Of a stretch of 58,166 bases of DNA, positions 41,471 to 50,497 are shown one piece after another. Positions within the stretch are counted from its first letter, which is position 1; every line of letters starts with the position of its first letter. Origin of the DNA: Actinomadura chibensis NBRC 106107 (GTDB lineage Bacteria; Actinomycetota; Actinomycetes; Streptosporangiales; Streptosporangiaceae); assembly GCF_001552135.1 (NCBI RefSeq), contig NZ_BCQP01000076.1:1-58166 (forward strand). The letters run 5' to 3'. Under the pieces are notes generated by a model, which ran no database searches, had not been told where the DNA came from, and saw nothing but the letters and a program-made list of their open reading frames with translations. The position numbers were made by a program, and so were the translations under genes.

Positions 41471-42337
41471 TCAGTGCGGCTCGTCGCCTTCGACCGCGAC
41501 GGGACGGTCGCCGATGTCGGTGCGCAGGAGGCAGAGCCGGAAGAAGTGCGTGGCCGCCTCATAGCCGTGCGCCTCCGCCATTTCGGCCAGCGAGTTGGCG
41601 CGTGCACGCGCGTGGCGAACGTCGATGCCGTCGTCGGGGCCGGGGAGCAGGCCCGATGCCGCGGGATGGTCGGCGGCGGTCGCGTTGAGGAGGTAGGCCA
41701 CCGCCTTGGCGCGGTATTCGGGGTAGAGGGCCAGGGCGACGGCGAGCTGGTAGATGGCTTCGGGGTCTCCGAGCGCGGCCCGCTCGGCCAGGACGTCGCC
41801 GTATGCGCCATGGGCCCTGAGCACGGCCGATTCGCCCGGCTCCAGGTGGATCGGATCGGCGGTGCGGCGGGACGAGCCGGGAGCGACCAACGCCACCGAC
41901 GGCAACACCGACAATCGGCCGTCCGGCGCCGACGAATTCGGTTCCGGGTTCGCGGCACGGACATCGTCTTGTTGCTTCGCCTGGCGGAGCCGCTCCTGCC
42001 ACGCCTCCAGAATCGCCTCCCATCCGAGTGGGGCGCCGGTGGCCGGGTCGGTCCGAATGCTGCCGTTCTCCGCCGCGCAGCGGAGGAAGCAGAGTACGAG
42101 CACCGCGAGTGACGCGGCCGATGCCTGGCGGGCGCCGCTGAGCAACTGACTCATGTTCGAGCGGGACAGGCTCGTCGGAAGGGACGAGCGGCCGTGCTTG
42201 AGAGGAAAGAGCTCATCGAGCCGCGGAACGATGCGGATGACACTGGAGGAGGTCGGCTCGCCGCACTCGGTGTGTAACTGCCGGAGATCGGCGGCGAGCT
42301 CCTCATTTCCCGCTGGGTAGAAGAGTCGGTGGCTCAT
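41471..42337 (-). CDS. Hypothetical protein with N-terminal HTH-like region
   Basis: The 288-residue protein has an N-terminal segment (about 12-75) resembling the helix-turn-helix of many actinomycete signalling proteins, with LADDLRQLH-type ELAADLRQLHTE and LSRSNMSQLLSGARQ. A hydrophobic stretch follows (AAASLAVLVLCFLRC, about 75-88). An Ala/His-rich helical C-terminal half contains ALGDPEAIYQLAVALALYP, resembling Sel1/TPR helices. No enzyme motif is seen. The neighbouring XRE gene is on the same strand 134 bases upstream. Confidence 0.6.
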   Translation of the reverse strand: MSHRLFYPAGNEELAADLRQLHTECGEPTSSSVIRIVPRLDELFPLKHGRSSLPTSLSRSNMSQLLSGARQASAASLAVLVLCFLRCAAENGSIRTDPATGAPLGWEAILEAWQERLRQAKQQDDVRAANPEPNSSAPDGRLSVLPSVALVAPGSSRRTADPIHLEPGESAVLRAHGAYGDVLAERAALGDPEAIYQLAVALALYPEYRAKAVAYLLNATAADHPAASGLLPGPDDGIDVRHARARANSLAEMAEAHGYEAATHFFRLCLLRTDIGDRPVAVEGDEPH

Positions 42338-42471
42338 GGTGGTCCGATCATGGCGTCTGGGGCATGCCGCACGGCGGGCACATCACGCGCTGACACCGAC
42401 CCGCTCCCGCCAGCCTGGCATGGCGGACACCGCCGTGTCTGTGCCGGATGACACGTTACGACACGACTTGA

Positions 42472-43380
42472 TCACATAGAGTTGATCAGCTCGTCCAGCA
42501 TCTCGGGCGTTCGGTCGGGAGGCGGCGCCTGCGTCCCGAGAAGGTTCATGGCGTGGCGGTAGTAGTCCCTGTCGCCGGGCCGGAACGGATACACCGCGTT
42601 GTCCAACTGCTCCAGGAAAACAAGGTCCCGCAGTTCGCGATCGCGCCAGCGCAGCACCGTGATCGGGCCGCCCAGCGCCGGGTGGCCGCCCAGTTCGAAC
42701 GGCAGTACCTGGACGGTGATGTTCGGACGCTCGCACAGGCGACGCAGATGCTCCAGTTGCTCTCGCATCGTGGCCGGCCCGCCCACGGGACGGCGTAGCG
42801 CCGCCTCGTCGATGATGGTCCAGATACGCGTGGGCTGCTCCGAATAGAGGATGCGCTGGCGCTGCATTCGCAACTGGACGCGCATTTCTGTCTGCTCATC
42901 GGTGGTCTCGCCGGGCAACAGTCCGAGTTGCGCGCGGGCGTAGTCGCGTGTCTGCAACAGATCGGGAATCGACTGGACGGCATAGGACCGAATGACCGCG
43001 GCCGTTTGCTCGGCCCCCAGGTACGGCAGGAACCAGGCGGGGATCAATTGGCGGAACGGCTGCCACCAGCCGGGCCGACGCGACTGCCGGGCCATCTCCA
43101 CCAGCGCCACCCGCGCGCCGTGCTCCTCGACTTCATAAAGGTCGCAAAGCGCGACCACGTCGTCGATCCGGGACCCGATCAGGCCCAGTTCCATGCTCGC
43201 CAACCGGGCCTCGGAACCGACCACCCGCGCCGCGCTCAGCCTGTTCAGTCCGCATTGCTCGCGGAGTCGGCGCAGCCGGACGCCCAGCAGCAGTCGCGGC
43301 ATCGTCGGACCCGGGGCGTCATCGGCACTCATCTGCCCGGACAACTGGGCGATGAGCTGGCCTCCCAGCGCCGCCGTCAC
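42472..43380 (-). CDS. XRE-HTH / DUF5753 regulator, copy 1
   Basis: The 302-residue protein has an N-terminal HTH (VRLRRLREQCGLNRLSAARVV) and a DUF5753 domain beginning about residue 110, with the diagnostic IRSYAVQSIPDLLQTRDYA. GTG 43380 follows AGAGGGGG; ATG 43332 is an alternative. Streptomyces relatives act with a small DUF397 partner; none adjoins this copy. The pair at 54119-55284 shows the usual arrangement. Confidence 0.85.
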   Translation of the reverse strand: MTAALGGQLIAQLSGQMSADDAPGPTMPRLLLGVRLRRLREQCGLNRLSAARVVGSEARLASMELGLIGSRIDDVVALCDLYEVEEHGARVALVEMARQSRRPGWWQPFRQLIPAWFLPYLGAEQTAAVIRSYAVQSIPDLLQTRDYARAQLGLLPGETTDEQTEMRVQLRMQRQRILYSEQPTRIWTIIDEAALRRPVGGPATMREQLEHLRRLCERPNITVQVLPFELGGHPALGGPITVLRWRDRELRDLVFLEQLDNAVYPFRPGDRDYYRHAMNLLGTQAPPPDRTPEMLDELINSM

Positions 43381-43792
43381 ACCGCCCCCTCTTGGCGCGT
43401 TCCAGCAACGCTGTTCCGGGCGACGCGCGGCACCCATTCCGCGGCATCGCGGAAGGATCCGAGATGCCGAGTTCTCATTTCTAGCCGTACCAGTTCACGG
43501 CCCATCCCGCCACCCCGGCGGGCGTGCGGAACAGAGATTAGGGGTGACCTGTTTCGCGGCACGGGCAGGAGCATGAATACCATCTGGCATCCTTCACCCG
43601 CCGGGATGTTCGCGCCCATCCGGGTTCTGGTCAGACACGCTTCCCCACTCGACAAAGCATGCATGGTGCAGTCAGTTCGCGAGCAAGGACAAGGCGTCCA
43701 CCGGGCAGCCATGCTCCCAGAGACAGGAGTACAAGGAAAGGACCTGTCGGCGGCCGGTGTGTACCGACTCGCGCCGCGCGCCGCCGCGATCC
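43381..43792. other. 412-base stretch without a convincing gene
   Basis: Open frames exist on both strands, including one from 43796 that ends on the XRE start (GTGTGA). None has recognisable homology, a good ribosome site and continuous actinomycete codon bias together. The left part has palindrome-poor, somewhat lower-G+C sequence that may hold the XRE promoter. Confidence 0.5.
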
Positions 43793-44623
43793 TCAAGCCG
43801 CTGATTGAGGCTTGCGGGCCACTCCGCAGTACTGATCGGACTCCTCGGGTTCACCGAATGGCAACGGTTCGGGACGCCAGCGCGTACACGACACGACGCC
43901 GGGATCGACCAGCTCCAGCCCCTCGAACAGGGCCGCGATCTGCGCCGGGCTGCGGTGGATACCCGGCGGCTTTCCGAACTGGTTCCATTGCCGGATCGCC
44001 TCCGCCATCCTCTCGCCGGTGGCCTCGATCGTGGGGTGGGCGATGGCGATATAGCTTCCGGGCGCCGTTTCCTCCATCAATCGCCCGACGATTCTGAGAG
44101 CCTCCTGGTCGTCGGTGATATGCCATGCCACGCCCAGCATCGTCACCGCCACCGGCTCGGAGAAGTCCAGGGTCTCGCGCGCGCCTCGCAAGATCGTTTC
44201 CGGATCGTGCATATCGGCGTCCAGATACGAGGTCGCTCCCTGTGGAGTGCTGGTCAGCAGCGCCCGCGCGTGGGCCAGCACCAACGGGTCGTTGTCGACG
44301 TAGACGACCCGCGATTCGGGGGCGATGCGCTGGGCCACCTCGTGGGTGTTGTCGGCGGTCGGCAGCCCCGTCCCGATGTCCAGGAACTGCCGGATCCCCT
44401 GCTCCACGAAGAAGCTCACGACCCGCTTCAGGAACGCCCGATCAGCCCGGGCCTGGTCGACGATGTCGGGCAGCACCTCGGCTATCTGGTCGCCCAGCCG
44501 CCGATCGACCAGGTAATTCTCTTTCCCGCCCAGCCAGTAGTCCCAGATCCTCGCCGAATGCGACACCGAGGTGTCAATGGCAGGAGTCGACCGCGGATCC
44601 GGTGCCCGTGAATCGTCCACCAC
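43793..44623 (-). CDS. Methyltransf_19 (DUF574-type) SAM-dependent methyltransferase
   Basis: The 276-residue protein has the family start SVSHSARIWDYWLGGKENY, motif I FLDIGTGLPTADNTHE near 80-95 and VYVDNDPLVLAHARALL with the acidic residue for SAM. The group is abundant in actinomycetes; its substrates are unknown. GTG 44623 follows GGAGGGAA. A TATAGT hexamer at 44659-44664 (minus strand) could be its -10 box. Confidence 0.9.
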   Translation of the reverse strand: MVDDSRAPDPRSTPAIDTSVSHSARIWDYWLGGKENYLVDRRLGDQIAEVLPDIVDQARADRAFLKRVVSFFVEQGIRQFLDIGTGLPTADNTHEVAQRIAPESRVVYVDNDPLVLAHARALLTSTPQGATSYLDADMHDPETILRGARETLDFSEPVAVTMLGVAWHITDDQEALRIVGRLMEETAPGSYIAIAHPTIEATGERMAEAIRQWNQFGKPPGIHRSPAQIAALFEGLELVDPGVVSCTRWRPEPLPFGEPEESDQYCGVARKPQSAA

Positions 44624-45139
44624 GAAAGTTCCCTCCGCCCAAGAGAAACCATTGCAACACTATAACGACACGCGCGCCGAATGAACCCCCCGGCGGTGGT
44701 CCGATTGGCCATATCCGTGTACCCGACGACTATAGCCTTGTGCGTTAGCGCCGCTCCAGGGAATCGTTTGCCCCTGGACGCCGCCCGGCCCCCCGTGTTC
44801 CGCAAGCGTTGACCAAACTCACCTTTATCTGGAGGCACCAATCCATCATCAGACTCATCGGATATGCAGATGCGCGCGAGGGGTCGCGGCGGCATGGCCG
44901 TGGGCGCGGCCGTCGCAGGCTCCGACTCGACGGGGGACGGGCGACGGGGGCGGCACGCTGCGCGCTGGACGTTATTGGCGGCGATGCGGCACTTCTTCCT
45001 ATTTGCAGGCTTCTCCTTTTGCTGGGTGGTGGTGATACCCGGCCTGGCGGGCGACGGCAACGACAGACCTTTATACCCGTGCCTTTGCGGCCGGGCGCAA
45101 AGGCGTTGGCGAAGGCGGCCGCCGGGGTATTTCCGCGGC
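44624..45139. other. 516-base intergenic region with a palindromic operator candidate
   Basis: No gene is supported here. On the left is the methyltransferase promoter. On the right, GCCTTTGC at 45081-45088 and GCAAAGGC at 45097-45104 form an eight-base inverted repeat with an eight-base spacer, just after a TTATAC -10-like word and 36 bases before the DUF5937 GTG. This is the expected place for autoregulation by that HTH protein. The DNA from about 44980 to 45080 is less G/C-rich than its surroundings. Confidence 0.5.
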
Positions 45140-46138
45140 GTGACGCTGCGCATTCATTTTGACCGGGAAGATCTGGAAAGAACCCATATTTCTCCCGTGC
45201 CGGATGCGCTCTGGGAGCTCGTCCTGAGCCTGCACTGGCTGGGACGGCGCCGCGGCGCCCCCGCGGCCCCCGCCGACGTCGCGCGGTGGCGCGCCGACAC
45301 CCTGGCGGCGCTGTCCGGACGGCCGCTGGGGCGAGGCGTCCGCGACCATCTCCTGCCCCTCGCCCCGGCGTCCTCCTACTGGCCCGACTTCCTCACCCCG
45401 CACACCGGGACCGAGGGCCTGGAGGCCGGGCTCGACACGGTGCTGTCCACCCCGCGCGCCCGCATCGGCCACGAGCTGGACCGTCTCACCACCCGCAGCG
45501 GCGCTCCGAGCTGGGGCGCCGAGCTCGCCGCCGGACGTCCGGACGCGTTGCGCCTGTTACGCGACGACGTGCGCTCCTACCACGCGGCCGTGCTGGCTCC
45601 GCGCTGGTCCGGCATCCGCGACGACGTCGCCACCGAGCACACCCGGCTCCTCGGCGCCGCGGGAGCGGAGGGAATCGAGGGCGCGCTGGCGGCCCTGCGG
45701 CCGTACGCCGTCTGGCATCCGGCCGACCGCGTCCTGGAGGCCCGCTACCCGATGCCGCTGGACGTCCGTCTCGGCGGCCGGGGCCTGCGGCTGATCCCCT
45801 CATGGTTCTGCGCCGCGACGCCCGTCGTCCTCGCGGACCCGTGCCTGCCGCCGGTGATGGTCTTCCCGATGCCCCACCGTCCGCCCCCGCCCGTCGACCC
45901 GGACGCGCTGGCCAGGCTCCTCGGCGCCACCCGCGCCAGAATCCTCACGACGATCACGATCGCCACCTCGACCGCCACCATCCAGGCCGAGACCGGGATC
46001 TCGGCGTCGCAGCTGTCCCGCCACATCGCCGTGCTCCGCGCCAACAACCTCGTCCTCGAAGCCCGCCACGCCGGACGCACCTTCTACACGCGGACCCCGC
46101 TCGCCGACGCGCTCATGGCCTCCCCCGGCTCCCATTGA
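45140..46138 (+). CDS. ArsR-like HTH protein with DUF5937 domain
   Basis: The 332-residue protein has an N-terminal DUF5937 region (start VTLRIHFDREDLERTHI, later VPDALWELVLSLHWL) and a C-terminal ArsR-type winged helix (ARLLGATRARILTTITIATST followed by SQLSRHIAVLRANNLV). No metal-binding Cys pair is seen, so it is not a classical metal sensor. The GTG at 45140 begins the homology; a long open frame upstream appears noncoding. It contains a TTA codon (45557-45559). Confidence 0.85.
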   Translation: MTLRIHFDREDLERTHISPVPDALWELVLSLHWLGRRRGAPAAPADVARWRADTLAALSGRPLGRGVRDHLLPLAPASSYWPDFLTPHTGTEGLEAGLDTVLSTPRARIGHELDRLTTRSGAPSWGAELAAGRPDALRLLRDDVRSYHAAVLAPRWSGIRDDVATEHTRLLGAAGAEGIEGALAALRPYAVWHPADRVLEARYPMPLDVRLGGRGLRLIPSWFCAATPVVLADPCLPPVMVFPMPHRPPPPVDPDALARLLGATRARILTTITIATSTATIQAETGISASQLSRHIAVLRANNLVLEARHAGRTFYTRTPLADALMASPGSH

Positions 46139-46193
46139 CCGCCGCCGCCCTGGCCAAAGCCATGCTGCCGAGGGAAGGTGCCGGTGAATCGGC

Positions 46194-46457
46194 TCAATCG
46201 GCGACGTGCGCCAGATCGGGGATATGCGCGGCGGCGATCCGGGGCTTGACCGGGGGCTGGAGGAGGAAGACGCGCTGGCTCAGCCGCTCCATCTTGCCGC
46301 CCCGCCCGCAGATCAGCCCGGCGCAGAAGTCCACGAACTGTTTGGCCACGTCGTCGGTCAGCGCCGTGAGGTCCATGACGACCGGGACACCCTTGCGGAA
46401 GAAATGCCCGACGTGCAGGACCTCGTCGTAGTTCTTCGGCCGCAGCGTTCTGATCAC
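46194..46457 (-). CDS. SepF-like protein (cell-division family paralogue)
   Basis: The 87-residue protein matches the compact SepF fold: RPKNYDEVLHVGHFFRKGVPVVMDLT, then DDVAKQFVDFCAGLICGRGGKMERLSQRVFLL (given here as two adjacent motif blocks). It lacks the N-terminal amphipathic membrane helix of the main SepF. Actinomycetes often have such short SepF-like proteins beside the division copy. The gene is outside any division cluster, next to a membrane protein and the TIR-like gene. GTG 46457 is the start. Confidence 0.83.
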   Translation of the reverse strand: MIRTLRPKNYDEVLHVGHFFRKGVPVVMDLTALTDDVAKQFVDFCAGLICGRGGKMERLSQRVFLLQPPVKPRIAAAHIPDLAHVAD

Positions 46458-46511
46458 GGCACAAGTCTGCCCTACCGGGCGGCTGACGTCCCTTTTCCGG
46501 TGAGGCTGCCG

Positions 46512-47051
46512 CTAGCGGGGAGCGGTGAGGCTCAGCAACCGGTGCTGTTCGGCTTTCAGCAGCGCGAAGGAGGCCCTCACGTAGTCGAGGTACGCGGTGC
46601 CCGGATGAGGAATCAAAGCCTTGTTCGAAGCGTCCTTGGCCGCACCGGTGAGCAGGACTTCGAAAGAGGTCACATGGGAGCAGAAGTCCTGGACGGGCGC
46701 CGGGACTTCGGGCTCGATCAGCAGATCCGCGTGGCTGATGATGAGGTCCCGCATTCTGGTGTTGGCGGGCATCAGCGCTCCGTCCCGCCAGAGGGGCCAG
46801 TCCTCCCACTGGGCCTGGCCAGGCCGCCGATCCTGTTTCGCGGGCAGACCGGCCGCACGGAGCGATTCCCAGATCCGTTCGTTGACCTCGACCAGGGCGT
46901 GCAGCGGGCCGTAGAGGTCGCGCAGTTGGCTGTTCACCCGTGCCAGGCGCGCCTGGCGAAGTTCCTGACGCACCTGCCCGCGCTGGTTGAGCACGTAGAT
47001 GAGAACGGCCACGAGAACGCTCGCGGCGGCGGTGAAGGCCGCAGTCTCCAT
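46512..47051 (-). CDS. Single-TM hypothetical protein
   Basis: The 179-residue protein has one N-terminal TM (FTAAASVLVAVLIYVL, about residues 6-21), a short basic helix (RQELRQARLARVNSQLRDLY) and a cytoplasmic helical domain. It has no recognised family. It is divergent from the TIR-propeller gene with 107 bases between the starts, so the two may share a regulatory region, and the SepF-like gene is 54 bases downstream. Confidence 0.65.
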   Translation of the reverse strand: METAAFTAAASVLVAVLIYVLNQRGQVRQELRQARLARVNSQLRDLYGPLHALVEVNERIWESLRAAGLPAKQDRRPGQAQWEDWPLWRDGALMPANTRMRDLIISHADLLIEPEVPAPVQDFCSHVTSFEVLLTGAAKDASNKALIPHPGTAYLDYVRASFALLKAEQHRLLSLTAPR

Positions 47052-47158
47052 CCGTGAACATTAACCTGCCCGCCGGGCGCCGTCCCCGTCCCGGAATTCC
47101 TCCACGGCGCGCGGTTCGTGGGCGATCCTGTGCTCGGGCGCCATGGACGGGAGACGAC

Positions 47159-49564
47159 GTGCACGTGCTGGAGTTGAGCAACGAGGACGCGGGGCCGTTC
47201 CGCGTGCGGTTACTGCGCCGGGGCGAGCCGTATGGGCTTTTTCATCGGCTCACCTACGACAAAGCCGAAGCGCTGATCGAGTTCTATCCTCCGGCCGTCG
47301 ACGGGCAGCCGCTCAGCGAGGCGGGGCTCACCGCGGCCGTCCGCGCATCGGGCTTTCTACAGGCGCGGGACGACTGGTTCAAGGTGCCGGGCGGGCCTCG
47401 GGTCAGCCCGGAGAACTCCCGCGAACTCGCCGCGTGGTTGGAGGGGGAGCTGAGCGAGCCGTGGACGCCGCCGCCTCCGCCGGACCGGCCGGCGCTGCCC
47501 TCGCAGGCACGGTCGCTGGCGGGTGCGGAACTGCATCAGACCGGTGACCGGCGGGTGACGTTCTACGTGGGAGGGCTGCTGGGATATGTGCGGAAGGAAG
47601 CGCAATGGCTGGAGGTCAATCGCCTCTCCGATGGGCGGCACGTCATCGACTGCCTGCTCAGGGGCCGCCGCCGAATTCGCCGACTGGTCCTCGAACCCGG
47701 CAGCCCCCTGGTGGTCGTCCTCGGCTGGGACCATTCCGACCTGCAGCCGGGGAGACAGCCGGTGGAGTACTCCTTTCCGTGGGGCCAGCAGACCCTGAAG
47801 GCCACTCTCACCGGCCCGAAGTACGTCGCCGGTGATCCCCGCTTCGAGCAGGACTTCGAAAGCGCGCTGGAGGCGTATCTGGCGAGCCTTCCGCTTGCCC
47901 AGGTCCTGCTGGACCTGCGAGGCGAACAGGCGCCGGCGCCGTCGGAGCAGTTGGTCCTCGACCGCTACGGGATTCGGGACCCTGCCGATTCGTCCGGGCC
48001 GAATCCCGCCGCCGTCTTCGTCAGCTACTACCACGGCGGGAATGCCGCTGCCAGGGAGAGGTTCGAACGCGAGCACGGGACCGCCATTCGCAGCTCCTCC
48101 ATCTATCCGGGAGAGATCGACACCGGGCCGGAGGTACGGCGCGAGATCCGCAAACGGATCGCCGGATGCGATTTCCTCGTGGTGCTCGTCGGGCGCGAGA
48201 CCTACACCCGGCGCTGGGTCGACTGGGAGATCCACGCCGCCTTGACCCGGACGCGCGGCGCCGCCAAGCCGGTCGTGGGAATACTGCTCCCGGAAATGGC
48301 GGACGCGGGCGCGTTTCTCACTCCACGCCTGGAGCCGATGCCGCCGCGCCGACCGGTCGCCGAAGTGCTACGCCGCTCCGACGAACTCTCCCAGGAATTG
48401 CTGGCCGAGACGGGCACCACCCTCCCCGCAAGGCTGCTGGACAACCTCCTCACCGGCTATGCCGCGCTCACCGACTGGCCCGCCTCTTCGGAAGTTCTGC
48501 TCGATGCCCTGGCCGCTTCGACCGGTCGCACGCGCCCGGTGACCAAACGTCCCCTCTTCGCGCGGAATCTGAGTCCGGCGACGGATGAGGCCCCGCGAAA
48601 GGATCCCGAGCCCCCGGACGCGCCCCCGGCCCCGGAGGACGCAGCGGCCGACGACGCGACCCCACGGCGGCCCGGCGACGAGCCCCCCTCGCTGGAACGG
48701 CTGCTGGCCCGGTTGGACCGGGTCCGCCACCTCGCCGCGCCGAAGGTGGTCACCGGACCGGACGGCACCTGGCTGGCGACGGCCTCCGAGGGACTCGTCG
48801 AACTGTGGGATCAAGCCACTCGCACCCGGCTCCACGTGCTCGACGGCATGTGGGGCGACATCGAGGGCTTGGCGGTGAGCCCCAAGGGCGACTGGATCGC
48901 CGCCGTCGATGGGATTCACACGGTCCGGCTGTGGTCCGTCCCCTCTTACGAACTGCTCCTGGAAAGGTGGGCGGGCCAATGGGGAGCGGGTGTCGTGGCG
49001 GCCGACCCGGAGGGGCGCCGACTGGTCGTCGGTGGAAGCGACGTACAAATCTGGGATATCCCGAGCGGTGAGCGGCTCCAACTCCTGAAGCCGCCCGGCC
49101 GCGGCACGGAAGCGCTCTTCTACGGCCCCGGCGGTCAATGGCTCGGCTGCGTCGGAGGAACTCACGCCACCGTCCGCGTCTGGCCGATGCCCGGCGCGGA
49201 ATCGAAAGTCGACCTCACCAATCGGGTGAAGAACGCTTGGATCAGCTACCTCGTCGTGGACCCGGCCGGTCGCTGGCTGGCCACGGCGGGCGGAAGCGCG
49301 GTGCAGCTCTGGGACGTCCGCACAGGCAAACGCCTGCAGTCGCTCACGCCTCCCGGCGGGGCATTGGAGGAACTGATCGTCGGCCCCGAGGCCGAGTGGC
49401 TCGCCTGCGTCGGCCGCGACGGAACGGTCGTCCGCGTGCGGCCCGGCCGACCCGCACGCAGGCCCGAACACATCGATCGACCACCGGGGCAAACGGGTCA
49501 ATGGAGCAGGGCGGGCACGCGCGGCACCGTCCAGATCTGGGTCCCCACGGCCCCGCCCGCCTGA
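47159..49564 (+). CDS. TIR-like (MTH538/ThsB-type) protein with C-terminal seven-bladed beta-propeller
   Basis: The 801-residue protein has an unrecognised N-terminal region (1-260). A TIR-like domain follows at about 285-395: VFVSYYHG strand, EIDTGPEVRREIRKRI helix, VVLVGRETYTRRWVDWEI with Glu357 as possible NADase glutamate, and VVGILL. A Pro/Asp-rich linker spans about 475-512. Seven WD-type blades run from about 520 to 800, ending in VELWD (551), VRLWS (593), VQIWD (633), VRVWP (676), VQLWD (719), VRVRP (762) and VQIWV (795). GTG 47159 follows GGGAG. A TTA codon is at 47210-47212. NAD-linked signalling or immunity is an inference from the TIR-like fold. Confidence 0.8.
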   Translation: MHVLELSNEDAGPFRVRLLRRGEPYGLFHRLTYDKAEALIEFYPPAVDGQPLSEAGLTAAVRASGFLQARDDWFKVPGGPRVSPENSRELAAWLEGELSEPWTPPPPPDRPALPSQARSLAGAELHQTGDRRVTFYVGGLLGYVRKEAQWLEVNRLSDGRHVIDCLLRGRRRIRRLVLEPGSPLVVVLGWDHSDLQPGRQPVEYSFPWGQQTLKATLTGPKYVAGDPRFEQDFESALEAYLASLPLAQVLLDLRGEQAPAPSEQLVLDRYGIRDPADSSGPNPAAVFVSYYHGGNAAARERFEREHGTAIRSSSIYPGEIDTGPEVRREIRKRIAGCDFLVVLVGRETYTRRWVDWEIHAALTRTRGAAKPVVGILLPEMADAGAFLTPRLEPMPPRRPVAEVLRRSDELSQELLAETGTTLPARLLDNLLTGYAALTDWPASSEVLLDALAASTGRTRPVTKRPLFARNLSPATDEAPRKDPEPPDAPPAPEDAAADDATPRRPGDEPPSLERLLARLDRVRHLAAPKVVTGPDGTWLATASEGLVELWDQATRTRLHVLDGMWGDIEGLAVSPKGDWIAAVDGIHTVRLWSVPSYELLLERWAGQWGAGVVAADPEGRRLVVGGSDVQIWDIPSGERLQLLKPPGRGTEALFYGPGGQWLGCVGGTHATVRVWPMPGAESKVDLTNRVKNAWISYLVVDPAGRWLATAGGSAVQLWDVRTGKRLQSLTPPGGALEELIVGPEAEWLACVGRDGTVVRVRPGRPARRPEHIDRPPGQTGQWSRAGTRGTVQIWVPTAPPA

Positions 49565-49786
49565 TCCCGCCCCCAGGTCGCCCGCCGGGCTCGAACGAAT
49601 GCGTGACCATTTTGCCCTTTTCCAACGCGAACCTATTTCGACCAGGCCACGACCTATCCGTGAAGCACTCGTGGCCGTAATGAGCCCGTAAGGGCGGCCC
49701 GGCGTCCCGGCCCTCGAATGAGGTGACACGATCGGTGGACCGCGGGAAATGAATTGCCGCGGTTCCGCAATGGCAGGGGGACGGAC

Positions 49787-50464
49787 ATGCGCAGTTATGT
49801 CACGGAGTTCATCGGAACATTCTTTCTCGTCTTCACCGTCGGCTGCACGGTCCTGGCGAAGGCCCCGCTCGCCCCGCTGGCCATCGGCGCGGTGCTGATG
49901 GTGATGGTGTACGCGGGCGGGCACGTGTCCGGGGCGCACTACAACCCGGCGGTGACGCTGGCGGTGCTCTTACGGGGACGGATCAGCCTGGCCGACGCCG
50001 TCGCATATTGGGGGACCCAGATCGTCGCGGGTGTGGCCGCCGCGCTGGCCGCCAAATACGTGGTGAATCCGGGGCGGGTCACGGAGTTGTCGCCGTCCGG
50101 ACGCGCGCTCGGGACGGCGCTCCTGGCCGAGGTCGTGTTCACGTTCGCGCTCGCCTATGTCGTCCTGAACGTGGCGACCAGCAAGGACCACCCGAACAAC
50201 GGCTTCTATGGGCTCGCGATCGGATTCACCGTGGTGGCCGGCGCGCTCGCGGTCGGGGGCGCCTCAGGAGGCGCGTTCAATCCCGCGGTGGCCCTGGGCG
50301 CGGCGACCATGGGCCTGTTCGCCTGGACGAAGATATGGATCTGGCTATTGGCCGATCTGCTCGGAGGCGCCCTGGCCGGCGCGGTGTTCCTGAGCCTCAA
50401 CCCCGAAGACCGCACGCTCGCGCAGACCTCGGCGGAAACCCCGGCGGAAACGTCGGCGGTCTGA
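49787..50464 (+). CDS. Aquaporin / MIP-family channel
   Basis: The 225-residue protein has six TM helices and both half-helix NPA motifs: HYNPAVTLA about residue 55-63 and FNPAVALG about 165-172, with SGAH and SGGAF before them. The start at 49787 has CAGGGGG six bases upstream. It also contains a TTA codon (49970-49972). Water or small-solute passage is the family function; the filter residues were not modelled. The ferritin-like gene follows after 33 bases. Confidence 0.92.
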   Translation: MRSYVTEFIGTFFLVFTVGCTVLAKAPLAPLAIGAVLMVMVYAGGHVSGAHYNPAVTLAVLLRGRISLADAVAYWGTQIVAGVAAALAAKYVVNPGRVTELSPSGRALGTALLAEVVFTFALAYVVLNVATSKDHPNNGFYGLAIGFTVVAGALAVGGASGGAFNPAVALGAATMGLFAWTKIWIWLLADLLGGALAGAVFLSLNPEDRTLAQTSAETPAETSAV

Positions 50465-50497
50465 CCGGGCCCGTCGCCTCGCGAGGGGAGACCGCTC

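Noticed and set aside
43377..43796. A 139-codon frame ending on the start codon of XRE copy 1
   Set aside because: The GTGTGA junction looks like coupling, but there is no ribosome site, no recognised domain and poor codon bias.
44809..45162. A possible 117-codon gene in the large intergenic gap before the DUF5937 gene
   Set aside because: It is low in actinomycete codon bias, has no recognised domain and overlaps the likely promoter and palindrome.
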